Positions 1 to 5,398 of a stretch of DNA of 5,481 bases are shown here, in pieces; within the stretch, counting starts at the first letter, position 1; every line of letters starts with the position of its first letter. The stretch covers positions 1 through 5,481 of the forward strand of contig JAFZMT010000185.1 in assembly GCA_017553245.1 (NCBI GenBank). The letters run 5' to 3'. The notes under the pieces were generated by a model. The model ran no database searches and was not told the DNA's origin. It saw only the letters and a list, made by a program, of their open reading frames with translations. Both the position numbers and the translations under genes were made by a program. The stretch is from Methanomicrobium sp. (GTDB lineage Archaea; Halobacteriota; Methanomicrobia; Methanomicrobiales; Methanomicrobiaceae).

Positions 1-394
1 AAAACGGCGTTTCTTCTATCGCGGCAGTGAAAGTTGCCTGCGAACCGAGGTTATCCGTTATCATGAGATGACAAAGCGTCTGCCCTGCGGCAAAACCGCG
101 CTCATCACCTTCGACGGCAAAGTCCGCGGTTCACCTGAAAGTTACGAGAGCGTCTTCCTTTTCAAGCCGCCGTTCGGACCCTATCTTGCCGAACTCGGCG
201 AGACCTTCCCCATAGGTCAGAGCGAGATTCCCGAGGTCTGGGATGATGACATGATAAAGGCAGGCTGCCGCGGCATAGTTAATCTGATTGAGGCAAATCC
301 CGATACGGTCTTCAGTATCAGCTGTGCCGAAGGTCTCAGAGATCTGCTCACAAAAGAACTCTCCGTGGTTGCCGCGAGGTACGGTTATGTTTGA
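1..394 (+). CDS. tgtA: Archaeosine tRNA-guanine transglycosylase, C-terminal fragment (5' end outside window)
   Basis: The frame is open from base 2 to the TGA at 392-394, giving about 130 residues with no start of its own; the ATG at 68 is internal. It begins KRRFFYRGSESCLRTE and continues with FLFKPPFGPY, ETFPIGQSEIPE and CRGIVNLI. I recognise these conserved stretches from the domain that follows the catalytic barrel in archaeal TgtA. The family enzyme replaces guanine 15 in the tRNA D-loop with preQ0, the first committed step of archaeosine synthesis, in the cytoplasm. The catalytic Asp residues and zinc site lie upstream of the window and cannot be checked. The protein stops soon after this domain, with no PUA domain, which is the split form found where the C-terminal RNA-binding part sits on a separate ArcS protein. 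Here ArcS follows directly with an 8-nt overlap, so the two are almost certainly co-transcribed. Confidence 0.85.
   Translation, partial: KRRFFYRGSESCLRTEVIRYHEMTKRLPCGKTALITFDGKVRGSPESYESVFLFKPPFGPYLAELGETFPIGQSEIPEVWDDDMIKAGCRGIVNLIEANPDTVFSISCAEGLRDLLTKELSVVAARYGYV
376..380 (+). promoter_or_regulatory. Ribosome binding site setting the arcS start
   Basis: GAGGT lies 6 nt before the ATG at 387 and matches the archaeal anti-Shine-Dalgarno sequence. It sits inside the last codons of tgtA. It selects the ATG at 387 over the in-frame upstream ATG at 288, which would extend the protein by 33 residues lying entirely inside the conserved tgtA frame. Confidence 0.65.
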
Positions 395-2105
395 GGCGGT
401 TAAGCGCGACGGCATTGCAAGAATAGGTATCCTGAGTTTAGGGTGTGAGCCGACCGGGAAGACCGGGCAGACAGACTGTGACCGTCACGAAGAGCACGGG
501 CAGACCGGACAGACCGGGCAGACAACACGATATCAGACGCCGATTGCCCTCGATGTCGATAAGCTCTTTCCCGATATCTCCGATGAGCGTCACAGGTTTT
601 CATCCGTCCCGCTCTTTGCATCCGAGAAGTTTACGGCGCGATACATGCCGGAATACGACGGCGCCGTTTTTAAAACTCCGAACTCGGAGAATGCCGCGGA
701 ATCGGGAAGTATGCTGGTCATTGCCAACTGGCAGACCGTTCTTGACAATCCGCGTTATTACACGGATGCCGTCATAAAAATAACAGACGCAACTCCGTCG
801 GATACATGCCGTTATGCGCCCGCATCCGCACTGCCGTCAAACGTCTGCACCCTGATATGCTCGGGATTCGATCTCTTCGATTACCGCGCCGTCGACCTCA
901 AATCCGTTCAGAACATATTCTGCACGCATGACGGCGAGTTGCCCGCGGAGGAAGCCTTCGGTAAGGGCTTATGCTGTTGCAGCGGCTGTAAAAAAGGCGA
1001 TCTCAAAGAGCACAACCGCAATATGCTCGATAACGAGATTGAGACCGTCAAATATTTCATACGCACCGGTCACGTAAGAGAACTTCTTGAGCGCAGGTGC
1101 AGAAATACCGCGGCGCAGGTCTCAATCATGCGCCTCTTCGACGAAGCATACGTTTTTTCCGAGAAGCGCGCACCCGCGGTAAGACCGACGCGCCTCTATG
1201 CCAATACGGGCGAGTCGATGAAGCGCCCCGAAGTTAAGCGCTTCGTCAACCGCGTTATAGAGCGCTTTGTCCCGTCAAGAACCGATGTCGCCGTTCTTAT
1301 CCCGTGTTCGGCGAAGAAACCGTATTCGCAGTCGCAGAGTCACGTCAAGTTCCAGTCGGCGATTCAGAACCGCGCCCACGAGATAATAATCACGTCGCCG
1401 CTGGGCATTGTCCCGCGCGAATTGGAGAGAATCTATCCCGCGGGTCATTACGATGTCCCCGTCACCGGATACTGGGACGGCGAGGAGAGAGCGTTTATCA
1501 CGGACGCGATAGCGCGCTACTTCGAAAAGAATCACTACGAAAAGGTCTTCGTTCACCTTGACGGCGATTCACTCGGGATTGCGGAGGCGGCTCTCAAACG
1601 CGCGGGTATTGATTATGAGGTAACCGCCACTGAGCGGCTCACATCCGCGGAATCCTTAAAGAAGCTTCAGGATGCCCTTAAGGGATACAGGAAGGTATCG
1701 CCGGACATCATCGGCGGCACCGTCTCCTATCAGTTCGGAGCGACCCGCGACAGTTTTGACTCCTCAAAGCTGAGGCTTAAGGGCAAATTCCTGCGCGAGA
1801 AGGTTTTAAAAGGAAACCAGCAGTTATTCTCGGTGGACTCCGAGACGGGTTATTTCAGACCGACCTTTGACGGCTGGGAACTGATTGAATCGGGATATCG
1901 TGTTTACATCGATAATTTCGTCCCGCAGGGAGATATTCTCGCCCCCGGCGTATCGGACTGCGACCGCGACATCCGCGAAGGCGATGAGGTCCTTGTCGTC
2001 GGCGAAAGCGCACTTGCAACGGGGCGGGCGATGATGGGTGCAGATGAGATGCTCTCATCAAAGCGCGGGGTTGCTGTCCGCGTGCGTAAAGTAAAGAAGT
2101 TGTAA
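387..2105 (+). CDS. arcS: Archaeosine synthase alpha subunit (ArcS / TgtA2) with a PUA domain
   Basis: A 572-residue protein when started at ATG 387, where it opens MFEAVKRDGIARIG as TGT-family proteins do. Residues 1 to about 260 are a degenerate transglycosylase-like domain that keeps a CxCxxC zinc-type motif (C196, C198, C201, with H209 nearby). Residues 300 to 440 are the ArcS core: P306-C307, K311-P312-Y313, S316 and H319 fit the published signature PC-x3-KPY-x2-S-x2-H exactly. Residues about 495 to 572 form a PUA RNA-binding domain (GDILAPGV, IREGDEVLVV, ALATGRA). The family acts on preQ0-15 in tRNA; recent work shows it attaches lysine, which a radical-SAM partner (RaSEA) then cleaves to leave archaeosine. 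That partner is not in the window. The gene overlaps tgtA by 8 nt, fitting one operon. Residues about 22-47 are an unusual Thr-Gly-Gln repeat insertion in an N-terminal loop. The domain order and signature make the assignment firm; only the exact start carries some doubt. Confidence 0.92.
   Translation: MFEAVKRDGIARIGILSLGCEPTGKTGQTDCDRHEEHGQTGQTGQTTRYQTPIALDVDKLFPDISDERHRFSSVPLFASEKFTARYMPEYDGAVFKTPNSENAAESGSMLVIANWQTVLDNPRYYTDAVIKITDATPSDTCRYAPASALPSNVCTLICSGFDLFDYRAVDLKSVQNIFCTHDGELPAEEAFGKGLCCCSGCKKGDLKEHNRNMLDNEIETVKYFIRTGHVRELLERRCRNTAAQVSIMRLFDEAYVFSEKRAPAVRPTRLYANTGESMKRPEVKRFVNRVIERFVPSRTDVAVLIPCSAKKPYSQSQSHVKFQSAIQNRAHEIIITSPLGIVPRELERIYPAGHYDVPVTGYWDGEERAFITDAIARYFEKNHYEKVFVHLDGDSLGIAEAALKRAGIDYEVTATERLTSAESLKKLQDALKGYRKVSPDIIGGTVSYQFGATRDSFDSSKLRLKGKFLREKVLKGNQQLFSVDSETGYFRPTFDGWELIESGYRVYIDNFVPQGDILAPGVSDCDRDIREGDEVLVVGESALATGRAMMGADEMLSSKRGVAVRVRKVKKL
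455..523 (+). repeat. 9-bp repeats inside arcS (unit CGGGCAGAC)
   Basis: Five copies of a 9-bp unit, CGGGAAGAC or CGG(G/A)CAGAC, lie at 455-463, 464-472, 497-505, 506-514 and 515-523. Two copies are tandem, then a 24-bp spacer, then three tandem copies. Unit and spacer are both multiples of three, so the reading frame is kept. The encoded protein reads TGKTGQT, an acidic/His spacer, then GQTGQTGQT. The spacer contains a small palindrome, GTGAC-C-GTCAC, at 478-488. Confidence 0.85.
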
Positions 2106-2140
2106 TAACAAAATAATACACGCAATTCAATCTCATCTCT

Positions 2141-2177
2141 CGGACTGACATCGGCGGCAAAACCCACGGGCAGTCTG
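2141..2177 (+). promoter_or_regulatory. Possible leader hairpin before the flavoprotein operon
   Basis: CGGACTG at 2141-2147 can pair with CAGTCTG at 2171-2177, with one G-U pair and a 23-nt loop that is itself G/C-rich. It ends 2 nt before the ribosome binding site of the next gene, so folding could affect access to it. Pairing was found by eye, and a 7-bp stem can occur by chance. It matches no riboswitch I know. Confidence 0.25.
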
Positions 2178-2179
2178 AA

Positions 2180-2188
2180 AAGGAGTGA
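2180..2188 (+). promoter_or_regulatory. Ribosome binding site for the TTG-started flavoprotein gene
   Basis: AAGGAGTGA lies just before the TTG at 2195; the GGAG core ends 9 nt before it. It is a near match to the archaeal consensus GGAGGTGA and is the main reason to accept the TTG start. Confidence 0.7.
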
Positions 2189-2194
2189 CTCAAA

Positions 2195-3106
2195 TTGGTA
2201 TACGAAATCGAAAAGGCGACTCAGATAGCCGATAATATCTATGAATTCTGGATAAATGCGCCGCATATTGCAGGGCACGGCAAGGCAGGACAGTTCCTGA
2301 TTATAAGGCTCGACGAGAGCGGGGAGAGAGTTCCCCTTACAATATCGGCGGTAAAAGGCGACTCCGTAAGAATAGTCTTCATGGCAGTCGGCAAGACCAC
2401 AAAACAGCTTGCGGCGATGAAAGCCGGCGACTGCATAAAAGACGTTGCGGGTCCTCTCGGAAACCCCAGCGACGTCTCAAAAATCGGAAACTGCATAGTA
2501 ATCGGCGGCGGCGTCGGTATTGCCTGCCTTCCGATTCTTGCCAAAGCTCTGAAGGCGTCCGGCAATCACGTAACCGGAATCATCGGCGCAAGAAACGAGA
2601 AACTCCTCCTGCTTGCAGATGAACTCGAGAAGGAATGCGACGAACTCGTAATCTGCACGGATGACGGCAGCCGCGGTTACCACGGATTCCCCGCCGACAT
2701 TCTCAAGAAGAGAATCGAGACCGATAAGATTGATGCCGTCTGGATAATCGGACCCGCAATCATGATGAAGATAACGTCGATGGCAACGCTTTCAACCGGC
2801 ATCAAAACAATCGTAAACCTCAATCCGATTATGGTCGACGGCACCGGAATGTGCGGTTCGTGCAGGGTCACGGTCGGCGGCAAGATGAAGTTTGCCTGCG
2901 TTGACGGACCCGAATTTGACGCGCATCAGGTTGACTGGAACGAACTCATGAACAGGCAGAGAATCTATCCCGCAATGGAAAAGGAGTCCGCAGAGCTTTA
3001 TGCGGCAGATCCGCACCGTCAGGACGGCATAAACGGTCACGAACATATCGGCACATGCGTTTTGAGTAAACAAAATAAACAAAAACCCGGCGGGGTTGAG
3101 CAGTAA
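2195..3106 (+). CDS. FAD/NAD-binding, [2Fe-2S] small subunit of an NfnAB/SudAB-type oxidoreductase (PyrK-like)
   Basis: A 303-residue cytoplasmic flavoprotein of the ferredoxin-NADP reductase superfamily. The FAD-binding beta-barrel covers about residues 1-95 and includes RVPLTISA (45-52), the usual isoalloxazine-contact motif. A nucleotide-binding domain begins at GGGVGIACLP (104-113). Near the C-terminus D215, C220, C223 and C235 form an iron-sulfur motif (DGTGMCGSC). Family members include the dihydroorotate dehydrogenase electron-transfer subunit PyrK, sulfide dehydrogenase beta (SudB) and the small subunit of NADH-dependent ferredoxin:NADP+ oxidoreductase (NfnA). The coupled downstream partner is a GltD-type flavoprotein rather than PyrD, which argues for Nfn/Sud and against pyrimidine synthesis. 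The start is TTG at 2195, supported by a strong ribosome binding site; no ATG in frame fits better. The stop shares one base with the next start (TAATG). The last 25 or so residues, from about 279, look like a non-conserved tail. The family is clear; the physiological substrate is not. Confidence 0.85.
   Translation: MVYEIEKATQIADNIYEFWINAPHIAGHGKAGQFLIIRLDESGERVPLTISAVKGDSVRIVFMAVGKTTKQLAAMKAGDCIKDVAGPLGNPSDVSKIGNCIVIGGGVGIACLPILAKALKASGNHVTGIIGARNEKLLLLADELEKECDELVICTDDGSRGYHGFPADILKKRIETDKIDAVWIIGPAIMMKITSMATLSTGIKTIVNLNPIMVDGTGMCGSCRVTVGGKMKFACVDGPEFDAHQVDWNELMNRQRIYPAMEKESAELYAADPHRQDGINGHEHIGTCVLSKQNKQKPGGVEQ
3067..3084 (+). repeat. Tandem 9-bp repeat in the 3' end of the small-subunit gene
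   Basis: Two perfect copies of TAAACAAAA, at 3067-3075 and 3076-3084, lie in the A-rich end of the gene and encode part of a Lys/Gln-rich tail (SKQNKQK). The composition differs from the GC-richer body of the gene. Confidence 0.6.
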
Positions 3107-4464
3107 TGTCGGGAAAACGCGATGCCGCAGAGAGAATACACGATTTCCTTGAGGTGGATACCGGTCTGAGCGAGAACAATGCCGTTCTGGAAGCCACACG
3201 CTGTATGGAATGTGTCCGTCCGAAATGTACAGAGGGCTGCCCCGTAAACATCAACATTCCGGGTTTCATAGCCGCGGTTGTAAAGAAGGACTATGCCGAG
3301 GCAGCAAAGATTCTGAAAGCCGACAATATGCTTCCGGCAATCTGCGGAAGAGTCTGCCCGCAGGAGACGCAGTGTCAGGGCAGATGCGTACTCGGAAAGA
3401 AGGAGAGACCCGTAAGGATAGGCGCACTTGAACGCTTTGTTGCCGACTGGGAAAGAAAGCAGGGCATTGTCACACCCGCGGTCGGAAAACCGACCGGAAA
3501 GCGCGTGGCTGTTGTGGGTTCGGGACCCGCAGGGCTTACCGCCGCGGCTGAGCTTGCACGCTACGGTCACAGCGTCACGCTCTTTGAGTCACTCCATGCA
3601 CCCGGCGGTGTTCTTACCTACGGCATTCCGTCATTCAGACTTCCCAAGGATATCGTCCGCGATGAGATTGATCAGGTCCTGAAACTCGGCGTTGATCTGA
3701 AGCTGAATCACATAGTCGGCAGAAGTGTCTCGGTCGATGAACTTCTCGCCTATGATGCCGTATTCCTCGGCATGGGTGCCGGACTTCCGTCTTTCATGAA
3801 TATCGAAGGCGAAGGTCTCAACGGTGTTTATTCGGCAAATGAGTTCCTGACCCGCGTCAATCTCATGCATGCCGACAGTTTCCCCGATTACGACACACCG
3901 GTTATCAAAGGAAAGAAGGTTGTCGTGGTCGGCGGCGGCAACGTAGCAATGGACGCATCCCGCGTTGCAAGAAGGATGGGTGCCGAGGTAAAACTCGTCT
4001 ACAGGCGCCGCATGGAAGATCTCCCCGCACGTCAGGATGAGATAAAGAATGCGGCTGAAGAGGGTGTGGAGTTCATATGCTGTGCCAACCCGACGAAGAT
4101 ACTGGGCGAGGTCACGGTATCGGGAATCGAGTGCGTTAAGATGGATATGGGCAAGCCTGACGAGAGCAACCGCCCCATACCGACTCCAATGACAGGTCCC
4201 GATTCGACCTTTACTCTTGAAGCCGATGTCGTAATCGAAGCCATAGGTCAGAGCCCCAACCCGCTTCTCCTCTCACTTATGCCCGATCTTGAGAGAGGCA
4301 GGCACGGAACGGTATTCGTCAATTCCTCGGGAATGACATCGATACTTCATGTCTTCGCGGGCGGCGATATCGCAACCGGCGCCGCGACCGTCATTGAAGC
4401 AATGGGTACCGCAAAGAAAGCGGCTGCGGCAATGAATGAGTACCTGACAAAGATATCGGAATAA
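3106..4464 (+). CDS. gltA: NADPH-dependent glutamate synthase small-subunit family flavoprotein; NfnB/SudA-type large subunit
   Basis: A 452-residue protein, the usual length for stand-alone GltD-like proteins. Residues 30-100 carry two cysteine groups for [4Fe-4S] clusters: C33-x2-C36-x4-C41-x3-C45 and C80-x3-C84-x5-C90-x3-C94. A Rossmann FAD site follows at GSGPAGLTAAAEL (138-150), with PGGVLTYGIP after it. A second nucleotide site, GGGNVAMDASRVARR (276-290), with arginines 300-302, fits NAD(P)H binding. The FAD-domain end GGDIATGAATVIEAM lies at 419-433. Databases call this family glutamate synthase (NADPH), but the amidotransferase large subunit is not in the window. Paired with the [2Fe-2S] flavoprotein before it, this matches the two-subunit NfnAB electron-bifurcating ferredoxin:NADP+ oxidoreductase or sulfide dehydrogenase SudAB. 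ATG at 3106 overlaps the previous stop by one base, so translation is probably coupled; the sequence before it (GGGGTTGAG) is only a weak ribosome binding site. The fold and cofactors are certain; the reaction is inferred. Confidence 0.88.
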   Translation: MSGKRDAAERIHDFLEVDTGLSENNAVLEATRCMECVRPKCTEGCPVNINIPGFIAAVVKKDYAEAAKILKADNMLPAICGRVCPQETQCQGRCVLGKKERPVRIGALERFVADWERKQGIVTPAVGKPTGKRVAVVGSGPAGLTAAAELARYGHSVTLFESLHAPGGVLTYGIPSFRLPKDIVRDEIDQVLKLGVDLKLNHIVGRSVSVDELLAYDAVFLGMGAGLPSFMNIEGEGLNGVYSANEFLTRVNLMHADSFPDYDTPVIKGKKVVVVGGGNVAMDASRVARRMGAEVKLVYRRRMEDLPARQDEIKNAAEEGVEFICCANPTKILGEVTVSGIECVKMDMGKPDESNRPIPTPMTGPDSTFTLEADVVIEAIGQSPNPLLLSLMPDLERGRHGTVFVNSSGMTSILHVFAGGDIATGAATVIEAMGTAKKAAAAMNEYLTKISE

Positions 4465-4483
4465 GATCTCGATATCCCATACA

Positions 4484-4489
4484 TTTTTT
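4484..4489 (+). terminator. T-run terminator after the flavoprotein operon
   Basis: Six T residues 20 nt after the gltA stop, followed by AT-rich sequence and a convergent gene. Archaeal transcription commonly ends at such U-runs without a strong hairpin. No clear stem precedes it. Confidence 0.4.
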
Positions 4490-4536
4490 AGAAATAACTG
4501 TTCCGACAGAAACAATATCGGACAATTGAACCGGTA

Positions 4537-4565
4537 TTGAATAACCTTGAATAACCGTTATTGAA
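4537..4565. repeat. Direct and inverted copies of TTGAATAAC
   Basis: TTGAATAACC occurs twice in tandem (4537-4546 and 4547-4556), directly followed by GTTATTGAA (4557-4565). The second copy and this last element form a palindrome with one mismatch: AATAAC at 4550-4555 pairs perfectly with GTTATT at 4557-4562. The spacing of about one helical turn resembles a protein-binding site, though it sits 3' of both genes, where an operator is not expected. Confidence 0.5.
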
Positions 4566-4588
4566 TTATTTTTAAAAAATCCGATCAT

Positions 4589-4598
4589 TATATTTATA
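4589..4598 (-). promoter_or_regulatory. TATA-like box in the spacer
   Basis: On the - strand the sequence reads TATAAATATA, a good match to an archaeal box A. No purine-rich BRE is evident upstream and no gene lies at a sensible distance downstream. It may be chance in AT-rich DNA, or it may drive a short unannotated transcript. Confidence 0.2.
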
Positions 4599-4618
4599 CA
4601 ATTAATCGTAAAAGTTTC

Positions 4619-4633
4619 AAAAATTTAAAAAAA
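4619..4633 (-). terminator. T-run terminator for the - strand membrane protein gene
   Basis: A-runs at 4619-4623 and 4627-4633 read as T7 then T5 on the - strand, about 60 nt after the stop codon of the convergent gene. Paired T-runs are typical of archaeal termination. A further run (4574-4579) lies downstream. Confidence 0.4.
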
Positions 4634-4693
4634 GTGTTTTTAGTGTTTTGACGGTGTTTTGTTGTTTTGTTTGTTAATCTTATTTTCGTCTGT

Positions 4694-5398
4694 TTATCCC
4701 AGTTCATCCCAGGATGTCTGGCGTCTGTATACAAAGTATCCGACAATGCCGATAACAACCACAATGCCGATTATGATGAATAATCCTGCGCCGCCGAGGT
4801 CGGGAATTATTCCTTTACTGACCTCAGCATATAGTGCTTCGGCACTTGCAAGAGCTTCCGAGGCCTTTACATGCGCACTCTCGGCAACCGTATATGCCTG
4901 GGCATAGTTTCCGTTTCCCATCAGACCGTTTGCGGAGTTAAGTGATGACTGTGCGGACTCAACCTTTGTCTCAATATTGATGACCTTGGGATCATTGGTC
5001 ATACTGCGGTTGACCTTGAAGTCCGTGATATAGAATGCGGTTCTTTCCAGAGCCGCAGTTGTCTCATCTATGGATTTCTGAGCCCAGGCTCTCTCAAGCT
5101 GTGTTTTTCCTTCCGTAATTAACTTCTGTGCGTCATCCAGAAGCACCTTTGCGGTCGCATAGGATGCCGTTGCCGACTGAATCCACTTCTCTCTTGCGGC
5201 ATCATATTTTGCCTGTGCCTGAGAAACATCAACGCCGGTTTTTAATTTGTCCGTAATTTCAGTATCAAATGTGTTTAAATCCGACTCGACAATAGCACGT
5301 AATTTGTCGATATCCTCAGGGATTACGACCATTACATCCACTTCGTAATGACTTCCGGTTATGGTGTTGCCGTTTTCACCTATCTGTTCAAACTTCAA
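4694..5398 (-). CDS. Unrecognised helical protein with a C-terminal membrane anchor; 5' end uncertain, possibly truncated
   Basis: I do not recognise the family. From TTG at 5398 it would be 234 residues with no cysteine. Residues 1-28 look beta-rich. Residues 29-195 are mostly Ala/Glu/Lys/Gln helix and probably form coiled coil or helical hairpins; two Ala-rich stretches (60-93 and 145-192) are alike in character. Residues 205-224 form one membrane segment, preceded by GIIPDLGGAG and followed by a short tail with two arginines (YRRQTSWDELG). By the positive-inside rule the tail is cytoplasmic and the main body lies outside the cell. That would need a signal peptide, but none is present, and the frame is closed by a TGA at 5411-5413. 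The TTG has no ribosome binding site. So the true start is unresolved: a frameshift or loss of the 5' end is possible. Codons are less GC-rich at third positions than in arcS. The gene is convergent with the flavoprotein operon and not obviously linked to it. Confidence 0.65.
   Translation of the reverse strand: MKFEQIGENGNTITGSHYEVDVMVVIPEDIDKLRAIVESDLNTFDTEITDKLKTGVDVSQAQAKYDAAREKWIQSATASYATAKVLLDDAQKLITEGKTQLERAWAQKSIDETTAALERTAFYITDFKVNRSMTNDPKVINIETKVESAQSSLNSANGLMGNGNYAQAYTVAESAHVKASEALASAEALYAEVSKGIIPDLGGAGLFIIIGIVVVIGIVGYFVYRRQTSWDELG

Larger units (their letters stand above)
4465..4693. other. AT-rich spacer between convergent genes
   Basis: This 229-nt stretch is much richer in A/T than the flanking genes and has no convincing reading frame. 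It holds a T-run, a weak hairpin (TCCGA 4502-4506 with TCGGA 4518-4522), a group of TTGAATAACC repeats, a TATA-like box, A-runs that read as T-runs on the - strand, and a T/G-only tract at 4634-4680 with GTGTTTT three times (4634, 4643, 4654). Most of this can be explained as back-to-back termination signals. A small RNA gene cannot be excluded, but there is no positive evidence for one. Confidence 0.6.

Noticed and set aside
288..386. Upstream extension of arcS to the ATG at 288
   Set aside because: The extra 33 residues lie in the conserved 3' end of tgtA in another frame, and a good ribosome binding site points to 387.
131..415. Open frame on the - strand opposite tgtA
   Set aside because: Antisense shadow of a conserved gene, with no ribosome binding site or recognisable motif.
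455..523. CRISPR array
   Set aside because: The 9-bp units are too short and mostly spacerless; they are in-frame coding minisatellite repeats.
445..777. Arg/Pro-rich frame through the 9-bp repeats
   Set aside because: Open only because the repeat unit is a multiple of three and therefore stop-free in other frames; arcS is the conserved frame here.
1855..2278. Two long - strand frames across the end of arcS and the start of the flavoprotein gene
   Set aside because: They overlap the PUA domain and the FAD domain, which are clearly coded on the + strand.
2195..3106. Assignment as dihydroorotate dehydrogenase subunit PyrK
   Set aside because: The partner gene is GltD-like and not PyrD, and the cluster motif starts with Asp rather than Cys.
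3037..3570. A 177-residue - strand frame opposite the gltA start
   Set aside because: Opposes the conserved iron-sulfur and FAD motifs; its Cys/Arg-rich composition is typical of an antisense shadow.
4391..4588. Small - strand frame running from the spacer into gltA, downstream of the TATA-like box
   Set aside because: It overlaps the conserved end of gltA, has no ribosome binding site and resembles nothing known.
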